Of a stretch of 64,000 bases of DNA, positions 1-7,387 are shown one piece after another. The stretch comes from Amycolatopsis rubida (lineage in GTDB: Bacteria > Actinomycetota > Actinomycetes > Mycobacteriales > Pseudonocardiaceae). Positions within the stretch are counted from its first letter, which is position 1, and each line of letters starts with the position of its first letter. Under the pieces are notes generated by a model. The model saw nothing but the letters and a program-made list of their open reading frames with translations. It did not search any database and had not been told where the DNA came from. The stretch lies in NCBI RefSeq assembly GCF_900115345.1, contig NZ_FOWC01000007.1, positions 248,001 through 312,000 of the forward strand, given 5' to 3'. Made by a program: the position numbers and the translations under genes.

Positions 1-1
1 G

Positions 2-331
2 AAGGACTTCCGGCGCACCAATCCCCGCTTCGCCGGCGACGCGGGCGAAGCCAACGAGAAGATCGCGCGGACCGTGCGCGAGGTGGCCGACCGGCTGGGC
101 ACCACCCCCGCTCAGGTGGCGCTGGCCTGGGTGTACGCCCAGGCCGAGCGGCTCGGCGTGGCGGTGGCGGCGATTCCGGGCACCCGCAGCCCGGTCCGGC
201 TGGAGCAGAACGCGGCCGCGCTGGAACTCGCCCTGGACGCCGAGGCACTGGCCGCGCTGGAGCCGCTGAGCGACCAGGTGCGGGGCGAGCGCTACACCCC
301 CGCGCACACCGCCGAGGTCGCTCGGGGTTAG
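2..331 (+). CDS. Aldo/keto reductase, C-terminal part
   Basis: This frame is open from the window edge to a TAG stop, so the gene starts outside the window. It encodes the last 109 residues of an NADPH-dependent aldo/keto reductase. Visible features are the helix with GTTPAQVALAWVYAQ, the cofactor-binding segment AAIPGTRSPVRLEQN, and the terminal helix LDAEALAALEPLS, which match the last two strands and helices of the AKR barrel. The catalytic Tyr, Lys and His would lie upstream. The exact substrate cannot be told from this part. Confidence is high for the family. Confidence 0.85.
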   Translation, partial: KDFRRTNPRFAGDAGEANEKIARTVREVADRLGTTPAQVALAWVYAQAERLGVAVAAIPGTRSPVRLEQNAAALELALDAEALAALEPLSDQVRGERYTPAHTAEVARG

Positions 332-395
332 CCGGTGGGCTCGACACGGCCATCCCCTGGTCTTCGGGCTCTGTTCCTCGACGGCCCGTTCCGGC

Positions 396-1271
396 TCAGC
401 CTGCCATCCGCAGCACCGCGTCCGTGAACGGCGTCGGTCCGCCGCGGCGGAGCGGGCCCATCGCGACCAGCGGGGCGAGCGCGACGCACCACGCGCGGAC
501 CCGGTCGCCGTCGAGGTGCGGGAGGTTGGCGATCCCCTCCTCGACCGCGGCGCCGTCGGCCATCGGCAGCACCGCCCAGTCGACCGCGTCGAAGGCCGGG
601 TCGCCGACGCACGGCCGCGGGTCGATCGCGACCGCTCCGCGTTCCCGTCCGGCGTCCAGGACGTTGCCGGGATGCAGATCGCCGTGCACGAGCGCGATCG
701 GGCCGCTGGCGGCCAGTTTCTCGGCGCGGGCGAGGCCGATGCGCAGCGTTTGCCGCGGCAGGTGCGCTTCGGCCGGGGACCCGGCGAGGTGTTGCTCGGC
801 GAGGCCGAACATGAACCGGACGCGTTCGAGCTGGGTCGGGAACGGCCCGGCGGCGGGGACGCCGTGGACGTCGGCGAGCAGTTCGCCGATCTGGTCCCAG
901 GGAACGTCGGCGCCGCGTTCGGTGAACGTGTCTCCGGGTTCGAGTCCTTCGAGCAGCACGGCGCCGTGGTCGAGGTCGGCGTCGAGGATCTGCACGACCC
1001 GCGACAGCCCGGCCCAGGAGCCCAAAGCAGTCGCCTCGGCGGTCGCGATCGCGCGGTCCGGGCAGAGCTTGAGCACCTTCAGCACGCCCTCGCCGTCGCG
1101 GCAGAGCAGGGTGCGGCCGGTGTTGCCGGGCCGGGCCTCGGACACGGTGAGGCCCCAATGACCGCAGAGCCGGTCGACGAGCGCGGGCAGCGCGTCGCAC
1201 CAGGCTTCGGCGGCCGGACCGAACCGGTTGACGAGGCGGGCGCGGGCGGCGGCGTCCATCAGGGCCGCCAT
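396..1271 (-). CDS. Aminoglycoside/hydroxyurea resistance kinase-like phosphotransferase
   Basis: A 291-residue protein of the APH(6)/hydroxyurea kinase type, which phosphorylates small antibiotic-like molecules using ATP. It shows the kinase-fold phosphate-transfer motif IALVHGDLHPGNVLD, followed by AIDPRPCVGDPAFDAVDWA, which carries the metal-binding Asp. The N-terminal half has the lobe with GEGVLKVLKL holding the ATP-binding Lys. The ATG at 1271 sits in a TGATG overlap with the stop of the upstream SCO1664-family gene, so translation is probably coupled. A second in-frame ATG lies at 1259. Real resistance activity is not shown by sequence; many homologues have unknown substrates. Confidence 0.8.
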   Translation of the reverse strand: MAALMDAAARARLVNRFGPAAEAWCDALPALVDRLCGHWGLTVSEARPGNTGRTLLCRDGEGVLKVLKLCPDRAIATAEATALGSWAGLSRVVQILDADLDHGAVLLEGLEPGDTFTERGADVPWDQIGELLADVHGVPAAGPFPTQLERVRFMFGLAEQHLAGSPAEAHLPRQTLRIGLARAEKLAASGPIALVHGDLHPGNVLDAGRERGAVAIDPRPCVGDPAFDAVDWAVLPMADGAAVEEGIANLPHLDGDRVRAWCVALAPLVAMGPLRRGGPTPFTDAVLRMAG

Positions 1272-2080
1272 CAGAACAGCGGCCAGGGGATCGCGCGCCA
1301 GTCGTCGCCGGGCTCGGGGAACACCGCCTCGGCGAGCAGGTAGTCGGTGCGCTGCGAGAGCGCCCGGATCTCGAAGGCGGTCAGGTGCTCGCCGAGTTCC
1401 GCGCCGAGGCGGCCGTCGAGGTCCGCGCGGAGCTTCCGCAGTTTCTCGACGGCGTCGGAGGGCAGGTCCTCGCCGATCCAGCCCCACAGCACGGTGCGCA
1501 GCTTCGGGTCGGTGTGCAGGCAGATGCCGTGGTCCACGCCGTAGACGCGGCCGTCGGTCCCGGCCAGCAGGTGCCCGCCCTTGCGGTCGGTGTTGTTGAC
1601 GACGATGTCGAGGACCGCCAGTTCGCGCAGGTCCGGGTGGTCGGCGTGGACGAGCACCGCCGGTTCGCCGAGCCGGTCGTGCGCGTGCAGTACGGTGCGC
1701 CAGCCCTCGGGCACTTCTTCCGGCGCGCAGACGTCGACCACTTCGGTTTCCTCGTCGGTCTCGACCCACAGCTGCACCATGCCGGGCCCGAACGGGCCGT
1801 CGCGCAGCACGGTCGGCGGGATCGCGCCGAGGCCGCAGGCGTCGGAGATCATCGCGGTGGCGACCTCGCGCCCGGCGAGGGTGCCGTCCGGGAAGTCCCA
1901 CAGCGGCCGCTCCCCCGACACCGGCTTGTACACGACGCGGCCGGTGACGCCGTCGAGTTCGATCGCGCAGAACAGCGTCACGTTGGAGGCGTCGACCAGC
2001 CTGCCCTCGACGTCGATGCGGCCGCGGGAGACGAAATCGCGGGCGGCGGGGTCGGCGGGCCCTGGCGCGGTGGTCGCCAC
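1271..2080 (-). CDS. SCO1664 family protein (PI3/4-kinase-like fold)
   Basis: A 269-residue protein of the conserved actinobacterial SCO1664 family, distantly related to phosphatidylinositol 3/4-kinases. Kinase-like features are VVYKPVSGERPLWDFP near the N terminus (probable nucleotide-binding Lys), LVVNNTDRKGGHLL-type text (here VVNNTDRKGGHLL, a catalytic-loop N/D pair), and GVDHGICLH (metal-binding D). The function is not established. The GTG at 2080 is preferred because it begins where family similarity begins, 8 bases after the DUF3090 stop; longer in-frame extensions would overlap DUF3090. Its usual neighbour in actinobacteria is DUF3090, as seen here. Confidence 0.85.
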   Translation of the reverse strand: MATTAPGPADPAARDFVSRGRIDVEGRLVDASNVTLFCAIELDGVTGRVVYKPVSGERPLWDFPDGTLAGREVATAMISDACGLGAIPPTVLRDGPFGPGMVQLWVETDEETEVVDVCAPEEVPEGWRTVLHAHDRLGEPAVLVHADHPDLRELAVLDIVVNNTDRKGGHLLAGTDGRVYGVDHGICLHTDPKLRTVLWGWIGEDLPSDAVEKLRKLRADLDGRLGAELGEHLTAFEIRALSQRTDYLLAEAVFPEPGDDWRAIPWPLF

Positions 2081-2088
2081 GGCCGCCC

Positions 2089-2664
2089 TCAGTCCTCGGT
2101 CACGTCGACGTCGCGCCGGTACCCGTTCTGCCGCGGGCAGATGTGCCCGGCCGGGTCGAGCGGTTCGCCGCACAGCGGGCACGGCTTGCGGCCGGCGTTC
2201 ACGACGCGGTCGGCGCGCTCGGCGAAGGCGCGGGCGGCGACCGGGGTGAGGAACACGCGGACCGCGTCCGGGCCTTCCTCGGTGTCGTCGAGCACGACGG
2301 TCTCGTCGATTTCGCCCTCGGTGATCGCGAGCAGCTCCACGACGACCGCTCCGGAGTCGGCGTCCCAGCCGAGCCCCATCGTGCCGACCCGGAACTCCTC
2401 CTCGACCGGCACCGTGAGCGGGTCCGTGTCGACCTCGTCGTCGGGGGCGTGGCTGGGCACGTCGGCCCCGAACCGGCTGGCGACCTCCTCCAGGAGCGAC
2501 CCGAGCCGCTCCGCGAGGACGACGACCTGCTGTTTTTCGATCGTGACGCTGATCGTCCGCACGTCCTCCGTCGCCTGGAGGTAGAAGGTGCGGTCGCCGG
2601 GCTCGCCGACCGTGCCGGCCACGAACCGGTCGGGCTTGCGGAAGACGTGGATTACGCGTGACAT
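2089..2664 (-). CDS. DUF3090 family protein
   Basis: A 191-residue protein of the DUF3090 family, found almost only in actinobacteria and of unknown function. The start MSRVIHVFRKPDRFVAGTVG and the C-terminal zinc-ribbon-like CPLCGEPLDPAGHICPRQNG, with two Cys pairs (CxxC and HxC), are typical. The ATG at 2664 matches the family start; an upstream in-frame start would add residues that look unlike the family. It is first in a minus-strand run with the SCO1664 gene and the phosphotransferase. Its common upstream partner, the MSMEG_4193-family phosphatase, is not adjacent here but lies at the far end of the window. Confidence 0.9.
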   Translation of the reverse strand: MSRVIHVFRKPDRFVAGTVGEPGDRTFYLQATEDVRTISVTIEKQQVVVLAERLGSLLEEVASRFGADVPSHAPDDEVDTDPLTVPVEEEFRVGTMGLGWDADSGAVVVELLAITEGEIDETVVLDDTEEGPDAVRVFLTPVAARAFAERADRVVNAGRKPCPLCGEPLDPAGHICPRQNGYRRDVDVTED

Positions 2665-2794
2665 AGCGTCTTCGACCCTAGGCCACGCACGCATGATCGG
2701 CATCCGCCGCCCCGGGTTGAGGGACCTTCGCGCGCGATTCCTGCGCGGTGCGTGCGGATCCGGACACGCAGCGGATCCTCGTTACGCTTTCCGG

Positions 2795-4735
2795 GTGCCT
2801 CGCATCTCTCCTCATGGAACCTGGACCTCTCCCGTCACCGCCGCGGACGCCGCGGCCGCAGGCGGCGGCGCGCAATGGCTCGCCGCGGTCGACGGCGCGC
2901 TCTGGTGGGCGGAGGCGCGACCTGCCGAGGGCGGTCGGGTCGCGCTCGTGCGCGCGCTTCCCGACGGCGGTGTCGAGGACGTGCTGCCCGCGCCGTGGAA
3001 CGTCCGGAACCGGGTGCACGAGTACGGCGGACGGCCGTGGCTCGCGGTCGGCGGCGTCGTGGTGTTCACGCATTGGGCCGATCAGCGGGTGTATGCCCTC
3101 AAGACCGGCACAGGCGGCGAAGTCACCCCGCTGACCCCGGAACCGGCCACGCCGCAGGGCGTCCGGTACGGCGACCTCCGGCCCGGCCGCGAGGGCGAGG
3201 TGTGGGCGGTCCGCGAGCGCAGCACCGGGCCTCGGCGCACCGACATCTCCCGCGAGCTGGTCGCGATCCCGCTGGACGGCTCCCCCGAACGAGTGCTCGC
3301 GGAAGGGCACCGCTTCTTCACCGCGCCGCAGCTGTCGCCGGACGGCGCGCACGCCGCGTGGATCGCCTGGGACCACCCGGCGATGCCGTGGGACGGGACC
3401 GAGCTGTTCGTCGCGCCGGTGGCGGCCGACGGGTCGTTCGGGAACGCGCGCGTGCTGGCGGGCGGGCCGAAGGTCGCGGTGTGCCAGGTGGCGTGGGAGT
3501 CCGCCGATCAGCTGCTCGTGCTCGCCGACCCGGACGGCTGGTGGAACCTGCACCGGGTCGGGCTCGACGGTTCGGCCGTCAATCTCGCGCCGGCGGAACG
3601 CGAACTGGGCGGGCCGATGTGGAAGCTCGGCACCAGCTGGTTCGCTCCGCTGGGCGGCGGGAAGCACGCGGTCCTCGACTCCGGGAAGCTGGCGATTCTC
3701 GACGAGCGCGACGGTTCGGTGACGCGCGTCGACACCGAGCTGACCGTGTGGTCGTCGAGCGGGCTGGCCGCGACGCCGGACGGGATCGCCGGGATCGCGG
3801 GCGGGCCCCGGCACGAGAGCGCGGTCGTGGTGCTGGACCCGGACACCGGGAAGTGGCGCGCCCGCACTCCGCAGCCGGCCTCGCTGCCGCCCGCGCAGTA
3901 CCTGCCGGTGCCGCACGAGCGCGTGTTCACCGGACCGGACGGTGCGGAGATCCCGGCGTACGTGTTCCCTCCGGCGAACCCGGACTTCGCCGCGCCGGAA
4001 GGCGAACTGCCGCCGTACCTGGTGCATGTGCACGGCGGGCCGACCGGGCACAGCGACGAATCGCTCGACCTGGACTTCGCGTACTTCACCAGCCGCGGCA
4101 TCGGCGTCGTCGCGGTGAACTACGGCGGCTCCACCGGATACGGGCGGGCGTTCCGCGAGCGGCTGCGGGAGCAGTGGGGCGTGGTGGACGTGCGCGACTG
4201 CGCGGCGGTCGCCGAAGCGCTGGTCGCGGAAGGGATCGCCGACCGGGCGCGGCTGGGCATCCGGGGCGGCAGCGCGGGCGGGTTCACCTCGGCCGCGTCG
4301 ATCACGACGACCCGCACCTACGCGGCGGCGACGGTGAAGTTCCCGATCCTCGACTTCGCGGGCTGGACCGGCGAGGGCGGCGAGACGCACGACTTCGAGT
4401 CGCAGTACCTGGTCAGCATGGTCGGCCCGGATCCGGAGGCCGCTGACCGGTACCGGGAGCGCTCGCCGATGACGCACGTGGGCGCGCTGGCCGGGCCGGT
4501 GCTGTTCCTCCAGGGCCTGGAGGACGAGATCTGCCCGCCGGAGCAGGCGGACCGGTTCGTCTCCGAAATCGACGGCAGCGGGATCCCGCACGCGTACCTG
4601 CGGTTCGAGGGCGAGCAGCACGGGTTCCGGAAGGCGGAGACGATCGTCGCCGCGCTGGAGGCGGAACTTTCCTTCTACGGCCAGGTGTTCGGCTTCGAGA
4701 CGCCGGACGTGCCGCGGCTGGAGCTGTCCCGGTGA
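2795..4735 (+). CDS. S9 family serine peptidase (prolyl oligopeptidase/acylaminoacyl-peptidase type)
   Basis: A 646-residue cytoplasmic peptidase that cleaves short peptides. An N-terminal beta-propeller (about residues 10-370) precedes an alpha/beta hydrolase domain. The catalytic triad is visible: Ser493 in GGSAGG, Asp577 in LEDEICPPEQ, and His609 in GEQHGF. The oxyanion and loop motif VHGGPTGHSDESLDLDFAYF is also typical of S9C. The GTG at 2795 is chosen because it begins MPRISPHGTWTSPVTA-like family sequence; longer frames run back into DUF3090. No signal peptide is present. The next gene overlaps by GTGA, so it is cotranscribed with the LD-carboxypeptidase, suggesting a joint role in cell-wall peptide or general peptide turnover. 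Confidence 0.92.
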   Translation: MPRISPHGTWTSPVTAADAAAAGGGAQWLAAVDGALWWAEARPAEGGRVALVRALPDGGVEDVLPAPWNVRNRVHEYGGRPWLAVGGVVVFTHWADQRVYALKTGTGGEVTPLTPEPATPQGVRYGDLRPGREGEVWAVRERSTGPRRTDISRELVAIPLDGSPERVLAEGHRFFTAPQLSPDGAHAAWIAWDHPAMPWDGTELFVAPVAADGSFGNARVLAGGPKVAVCQVAWESADQLLVLADPDGWWNLHRVGLDGSAVNLAPAERELGGPMWKLGTSWFAPLGGGKHAVLDSGKLAILDERDGSVTRVDTELTVWSSSGLAATPDGIAGIAGGPRHESAVVVLDPDTGKWRARTPQPASLPPAQYLPVPHERVFTGPDGAEIPAYVFPPANPDFAAPEGELPPYLVHVHGGPTGHSDESLDLDFAYFTSRGIGVVAVNYGGSTGYGRAFRERLREQWGVVDVRDCAAVAEALVAEGIADRARLGIRGGSAGGFTSAASITTTRTYAAATVKFPILDFAGWTGEGGETHDFESQYLVSMVGPDPEAADRYRERSPMTHVGALAGPVLFLQGLEDEICPPEQADRFVSEIDGSGIPHAYLRFEGEQHGFRKAETIVAALEAELSFYGQVFGFETPDVPRLELSR

Positions 4736-5631
4736 GGCCCGCCAGGCTCTCCGCCGGGGACACCGTCGCGCTCGTCGCGCCGTCCGGGCCGGTGCCGCAG
4801 GACCTGCTGGACGCCGCGTTGCCGGTGCTGAGCGGCTGGGGCGTGAAGGTGCGGGTCGGCGCGGGAGTGCGGGCTTCGGGGCAGTCCTACCTGTCGGCGC
4901 CGGACCAGGCGCGGGCGGCGGAGTTCGCCGAGGCCTGGCTGGACCCGGAGGTCCGGTGCGTGCTGGCGGCGCGCGGCGGCTACGGGACGCAGCGGATGAT
5001 CGACCTGGTGGATTGGGCGGCGTTGCGGGCCGCCGGTCCGAAGGCGCTGGCCGGGTCGAGCGATGCGACCGCGCTGCACCGGGCCGTGCACACGCATCTG
5101 GACCTCGCGACGCTGCTTTCGCCGATGCCCGCGAGCGTGCTGTTCGACGAACCCGCGGCGGAACACCTGCGGCGGACGTTGTTCGAGCCGGACCACGCTC
5201 GGGTCCTGCGGGCGCGGGAGCCGGACGTGGTGGTGCCCGGCCGTGCGCTGGGCGTGCTGGTAGGCGGCAACCTGTCGCTGCTCGCGTCCGGTGTCGGCAC
5301 GGCTGAGCAGGGGTCCGCGCGCGGCGGGATCGTGTTGCTGGAGGACGTCACCGAGAGCCCGTACCGGATCGACCGGATGGTGACGCAGCTGCTGCGCTCC
5401 GGCTGGTTCGACGGCGTGCGCGGGGTGGTGCTGGGTTCGTGGGCGGCGTGCGGCGACCCGGCGGAGGTCCGTGAACTGCTGGCGGAACGGTTGTCGCCGC
5501 TCGGGGTCCCGGTGCTGAGCGGGTTCGGTTTCGGGCACGTGGCGGGGTCGCCGACGCTGCCGCTCGGGGTTTCGGCCTCGCTCGACACCGAACTGGGCAC
5601 GCTGACCCTCGACTCCCCCGCGCTGGACTGA
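4732..5631 (+). CDS. LD-carboxypeptidase (peptidase S66)
   Basis: A 299-residue serine peptidase of the LdcA family, which removes the terminal D-amino acid from tetrapeptide stems of peptidoglycan fragments. The nucleophile is Ser110 in GSSDATALH. The LEDVTESPYRIDRM segment carries the catalytic Glu, and FGHVAGSPTLPLG carries the catalytic His. RGGYGTQRMIDLVDW is also family-typical. It has no signal peptide, so it is expected to act in the cytoplasm on recycled muropeptides. The GTG start overlaps the S9 peptidase stop (GTGA), indicating translational coupling. Confidence 0.93.
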   Translation: MRPARLSAGDTVALVAPSGPVPQDLLDAALPVLSGWGVKVRVGAGVRASGQSYLSAPDQARAAEFAEAWLDPEVRCVLAARGGYGTQRMIDLVDWAALRAAGPKALAGSSDATALHRAVHTHLDLATLLSPMPASVLFDEPAAEHLRRTLFEPDHARVLRAREPDVVVPGRALGVLVGGNLSLLASGVGTAEQGSARGGIVLLEDVTESPYRIDRMVTQLLRSGWFDGVRGVVLGSWAACGDPAEVRELLAERLSPLGVPVLSGFGFGHVAGSPTLPLGVSASLDTELGTLTLDSPALD

Positions 5632-5637
5632 GCCCGT

Positions 5638-6051
5638 ATGCGACTGTCCGCTGCGGAAACCCGGGCCCGGTTCGCGGTGGCGCGGGTGGCCCGGCTGGCC
5701 ACAGCGGACGCTCGCGGGGTCCCGCACCTGGTGCCGGTGACCTTCGCGGTGCGCGAGGACACGGTCGTCTTCGCGGTCGACCACAAGCCGAAGACCACGA
5801 CGTCGTTGCGGCGGCTGGCGAATATCGCGGAGAACCCGGCGGTGTCGTTCCTGGTCGACCAGTACGACGAGGACTGGTCGCGGTTGTGGTGGGCCCGCGC
5901 GGACGGGGTGGCGCGAGTGGTCGCCGAGGCGTCGCGGGACTCGTATGCCGGGTGGTTGGCCTCGAAATATCCGCAGTACGCCGAGCGGCCGCCGGAGCAC
6001 GCGGTGGTGGTCACGGAGGTGCGGACCTGGCGGGGTTGGGCGGGTGCGTAA
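5638..6051 (+). CDS. PPOX-class F420-dependent oxidoreductase (TIGR03668/Rv0121 type)
   Basis: A 137-residue split-barrel flavin/F420-binding protein. The sequence ARLATADARGVPHLVPVTFAV followed by VDHKPKTTTSLRRLANI matches the PPOX-class subfamily typified by Rv0121. The C-terminal WWARADGVARVV and KYPQY are also family-like. Such proteins are thought to use deazaflavin F420 for reductions, but the substrate here is unknown. It starts 6 bases after the LD-carboxypeptidase stop and is probably the third gene of that operon. Confidence 0.88.
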   Translation: MRLSAAETRARFAVARVARLATADARGVPHLVPVTFAVREDTVVFAVDHKPKTTTSLRRLANIAENPAVSFLVDQYDEDWSRLWWARADGVARVVAEASRDSYAGWLASKYPQYAERPPEHAVVVTEVRTWRGWAGA

Positions 6052-6097
6052 CGCTGGACCGGAGTCCGGCGATTTTTCTCCCGTAATGGGGAGGATT

Positions 6098-6766
6098 ATG
6101 CGTGTATCGCTCGCGGTGACCGGTCTTGTCCTGCTTCTCGCGGGGTGCGCCGCGGAGCCGCCGGAAGCGGCTCCGACTGCGGGCCCGCCATCCAGTTCCG
6201 CGGTCAGTTCGGCGCCGGTGCCGGCTTCGGCCGCCCCGGTCGCGAAAGACCTCACGAAGTATCTGCCGAGCGAAGCGCAATTATCCGCGGCCCGGGTCCG
6301 CAGCCAGCGGAAACCGTCGCCCTTGGCCGTCAGCCCCGGCGCTCGGCCGCGCATCGTGCGGGCGTGCGGCGCGGACCAGCCGTGGGATTCCGCCGCGCGG
6401 AACGGGGCGCAGGCGGTGTCCGTGACCGACCAGATGGAGATCGGGCAACTGCTCGCCGAGTACCGGGGTTTCTCCGGCGAACAGGTCGTCTCCGGCCTCC
6501 GTGCCGCGCTGAACTGCGGGGTGGCGGTGGTCGAGGAGCGGCGACTCGCGGTGAAGTCGCGGTTTTCGCTCCCCGGGGTCACCGACCCGCACCTTGGTTT
6601 CTGCGGTCAGTTCAACGCGCGAGTGGCCGGGTGCGTCCTGGTGCTCGCGCACGGCGACCGCGTGCTCGCGCTCACCGCCGCGGGCTGGCTCGCGACCGCC
6701 GAGGAACAGCAAGCCGAACTGAAGCGGCTGGCCCCGACCTTCACCGCCGCGTTCGACCGGGATTGA
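6098..6766 (+). CDS. Putative secreted lipoprotein, unknown function
   Basis: A 222-residue protein with a lipoprotein signal: MRVSLAVTGLVLLLAGC, giving lipobox LLAGC with Cys17 as the lipidated residue. A Pro/Ala/Ser-rich linker (about 18-50) follows, then a globular domain with four Cys residues (in RACGAD, LNCGVAV, GFCGQF, AGCVLVL) that may form disulfides. The ATG at 6098 is chosen over the in-frame ATG at 6086 because GGGGAGGA lies at the right distance upstream. No family is recognised. It should be anchored to the outer face of the membrane. Confidence 0.75.
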   Translation: MRVSLAVTGLVLLLAGCAAEPPEAAPTAGPPSSSAVSSAPVPASAAPVAKDLTKYLPSEAQLSAARVRSQRKPSPLAVSPGARPRIVRACGADQPWDSAARNGAQAVSVTDQMEIGQLLAEYRGFSGEQVVSGLRAALNCGVAVVEERRLAVKSRFSLPGVTDPHLGFCGQFNARVAGCVLVLAHGDRVLALTAAGWLATAEEQQAELKRLAPTFTAAFDRD

Positions 6767-6768
6767 CG

Positions 6769-6909
6769 ATGGCGAAACGGCGCTACGCGGCCGGGGCGTG
6801 CCAGATCCGGGGCAACCGTTCCCGCCGCTGGCGGGGCGAGCCGTTCCAGCTCCGGCCGGATGATCTGGTCGCCGCGCTGATCAATCGGTACCGGGCGCTG
6901 AAGCGCTGA
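6769..6909 (+). CDS. Small basic hypothetical protein (46 aa)
   Basis: A short open frame beginning 2 bases after the lipoprotein stop. The product is strongly basic (many Arg/Lys) and its codons are G/C-rich at the third position like real genes here. The N-terminal MAKRRYAAGACQIRGNRSRR could be disordered and nucleic-acid binding. No family is recognised. Its tight spacing suggests translation with the lipoprotein gene. It could also be chance. Confidence 0.4.
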   Translation: MAKRRYAAGACQIRGNRSRRWRGEPFQLRPDDLVAALINRYRALKR

Positions 6910-6922
6910 CGCGTCCGACAGG

Positions 6923-7282
6923 TCAGCGAGTCTGCGCCAACTCCCCGAAGTACCCGCTCCGCCACAGGATCCGGGGCCGGACTTCGGTGATCCGCCAGCC
7001 GTGCCCGGTCTGGCTCAGGTCCGCGGGGGACGCGCGGTCCTCCATCCGCACGGTGACCGGGCGATCCTTCCCCAGGTGGATCGCGACCAGATTCGCCCGC
7101 ACCTCGGCCGGGGCGCCGTCGAGCTCGACGTCGTGGCCGGTGAGCAGGTGCTGGCTCGCCTCGAAGCGGGCGAAGCTGTGGGCGTGGCTGTCCGCGATGT
7201 CGGCCGGTCCGGAGATCTCCGCGCCGTTGGGGCACACGATCTTCCCGTCCGGCGCGAAGACGCGGCGTTCGTGTTCCTGCAC
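6923..7282 (-). CDS. Short SnoaL/NTF2-like protein, N-terminally reduced
   Basis: A 119-residue protein resembling the SnoaL-like NTF2 fold (ligand-binding cone). FEASQHLLTGHDVELDGAPAEVRANLVAIHL, in 20-residue pieces, corresponds to the central sheet, and GWRITEVRPRILWRSGYF to the last strands. Usual family members have about 30 more N-terminal residues forming the first helices; upstream in frame a stop occurs after 18 codons with no matching sequence. The GTG at 7282 has a good ribosome site (AGGGAG, six bases away), so translation probably does begin here. It may be a shortened functional form or a decaying gene. Confidence 0.6.
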   Translation of the reverse strand: MQEHERRVFAPDGKIVCPNGAEISGPADIADSHAHSFARFEASQHLLTGHDVELDGAPAEVRANLVAIHLGKDRPVTVRMEDRASPADLSQTGHGWRITEVRPRILWRSGYFGELAQTR

Positions 7283-7387
7283 CGGCTTCTCCCTCGGGGT
7301 CGCGCTGCCGTCGTCGCGCGCCGGGCGGTCGTGGCATCATGCTGTGACGGCGGTCGCACTCCCGGTGCGGGCCGGGCGGGGGGCGTT

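Noticed and set aside
396..1271. Calling the phosphotransferase a proven resistance gene
   Set aside because: The fold is clear, but the gene sits behind housekeeping-like genes and many homologues do not give resistance. Only the family is supported.
2678..4621. Long minus-strand open frame opposite the S9 peptidase
   Set aside because: The plus-strand gene has a complete catalytic triad; the minus frame is a codon-bias shadow.
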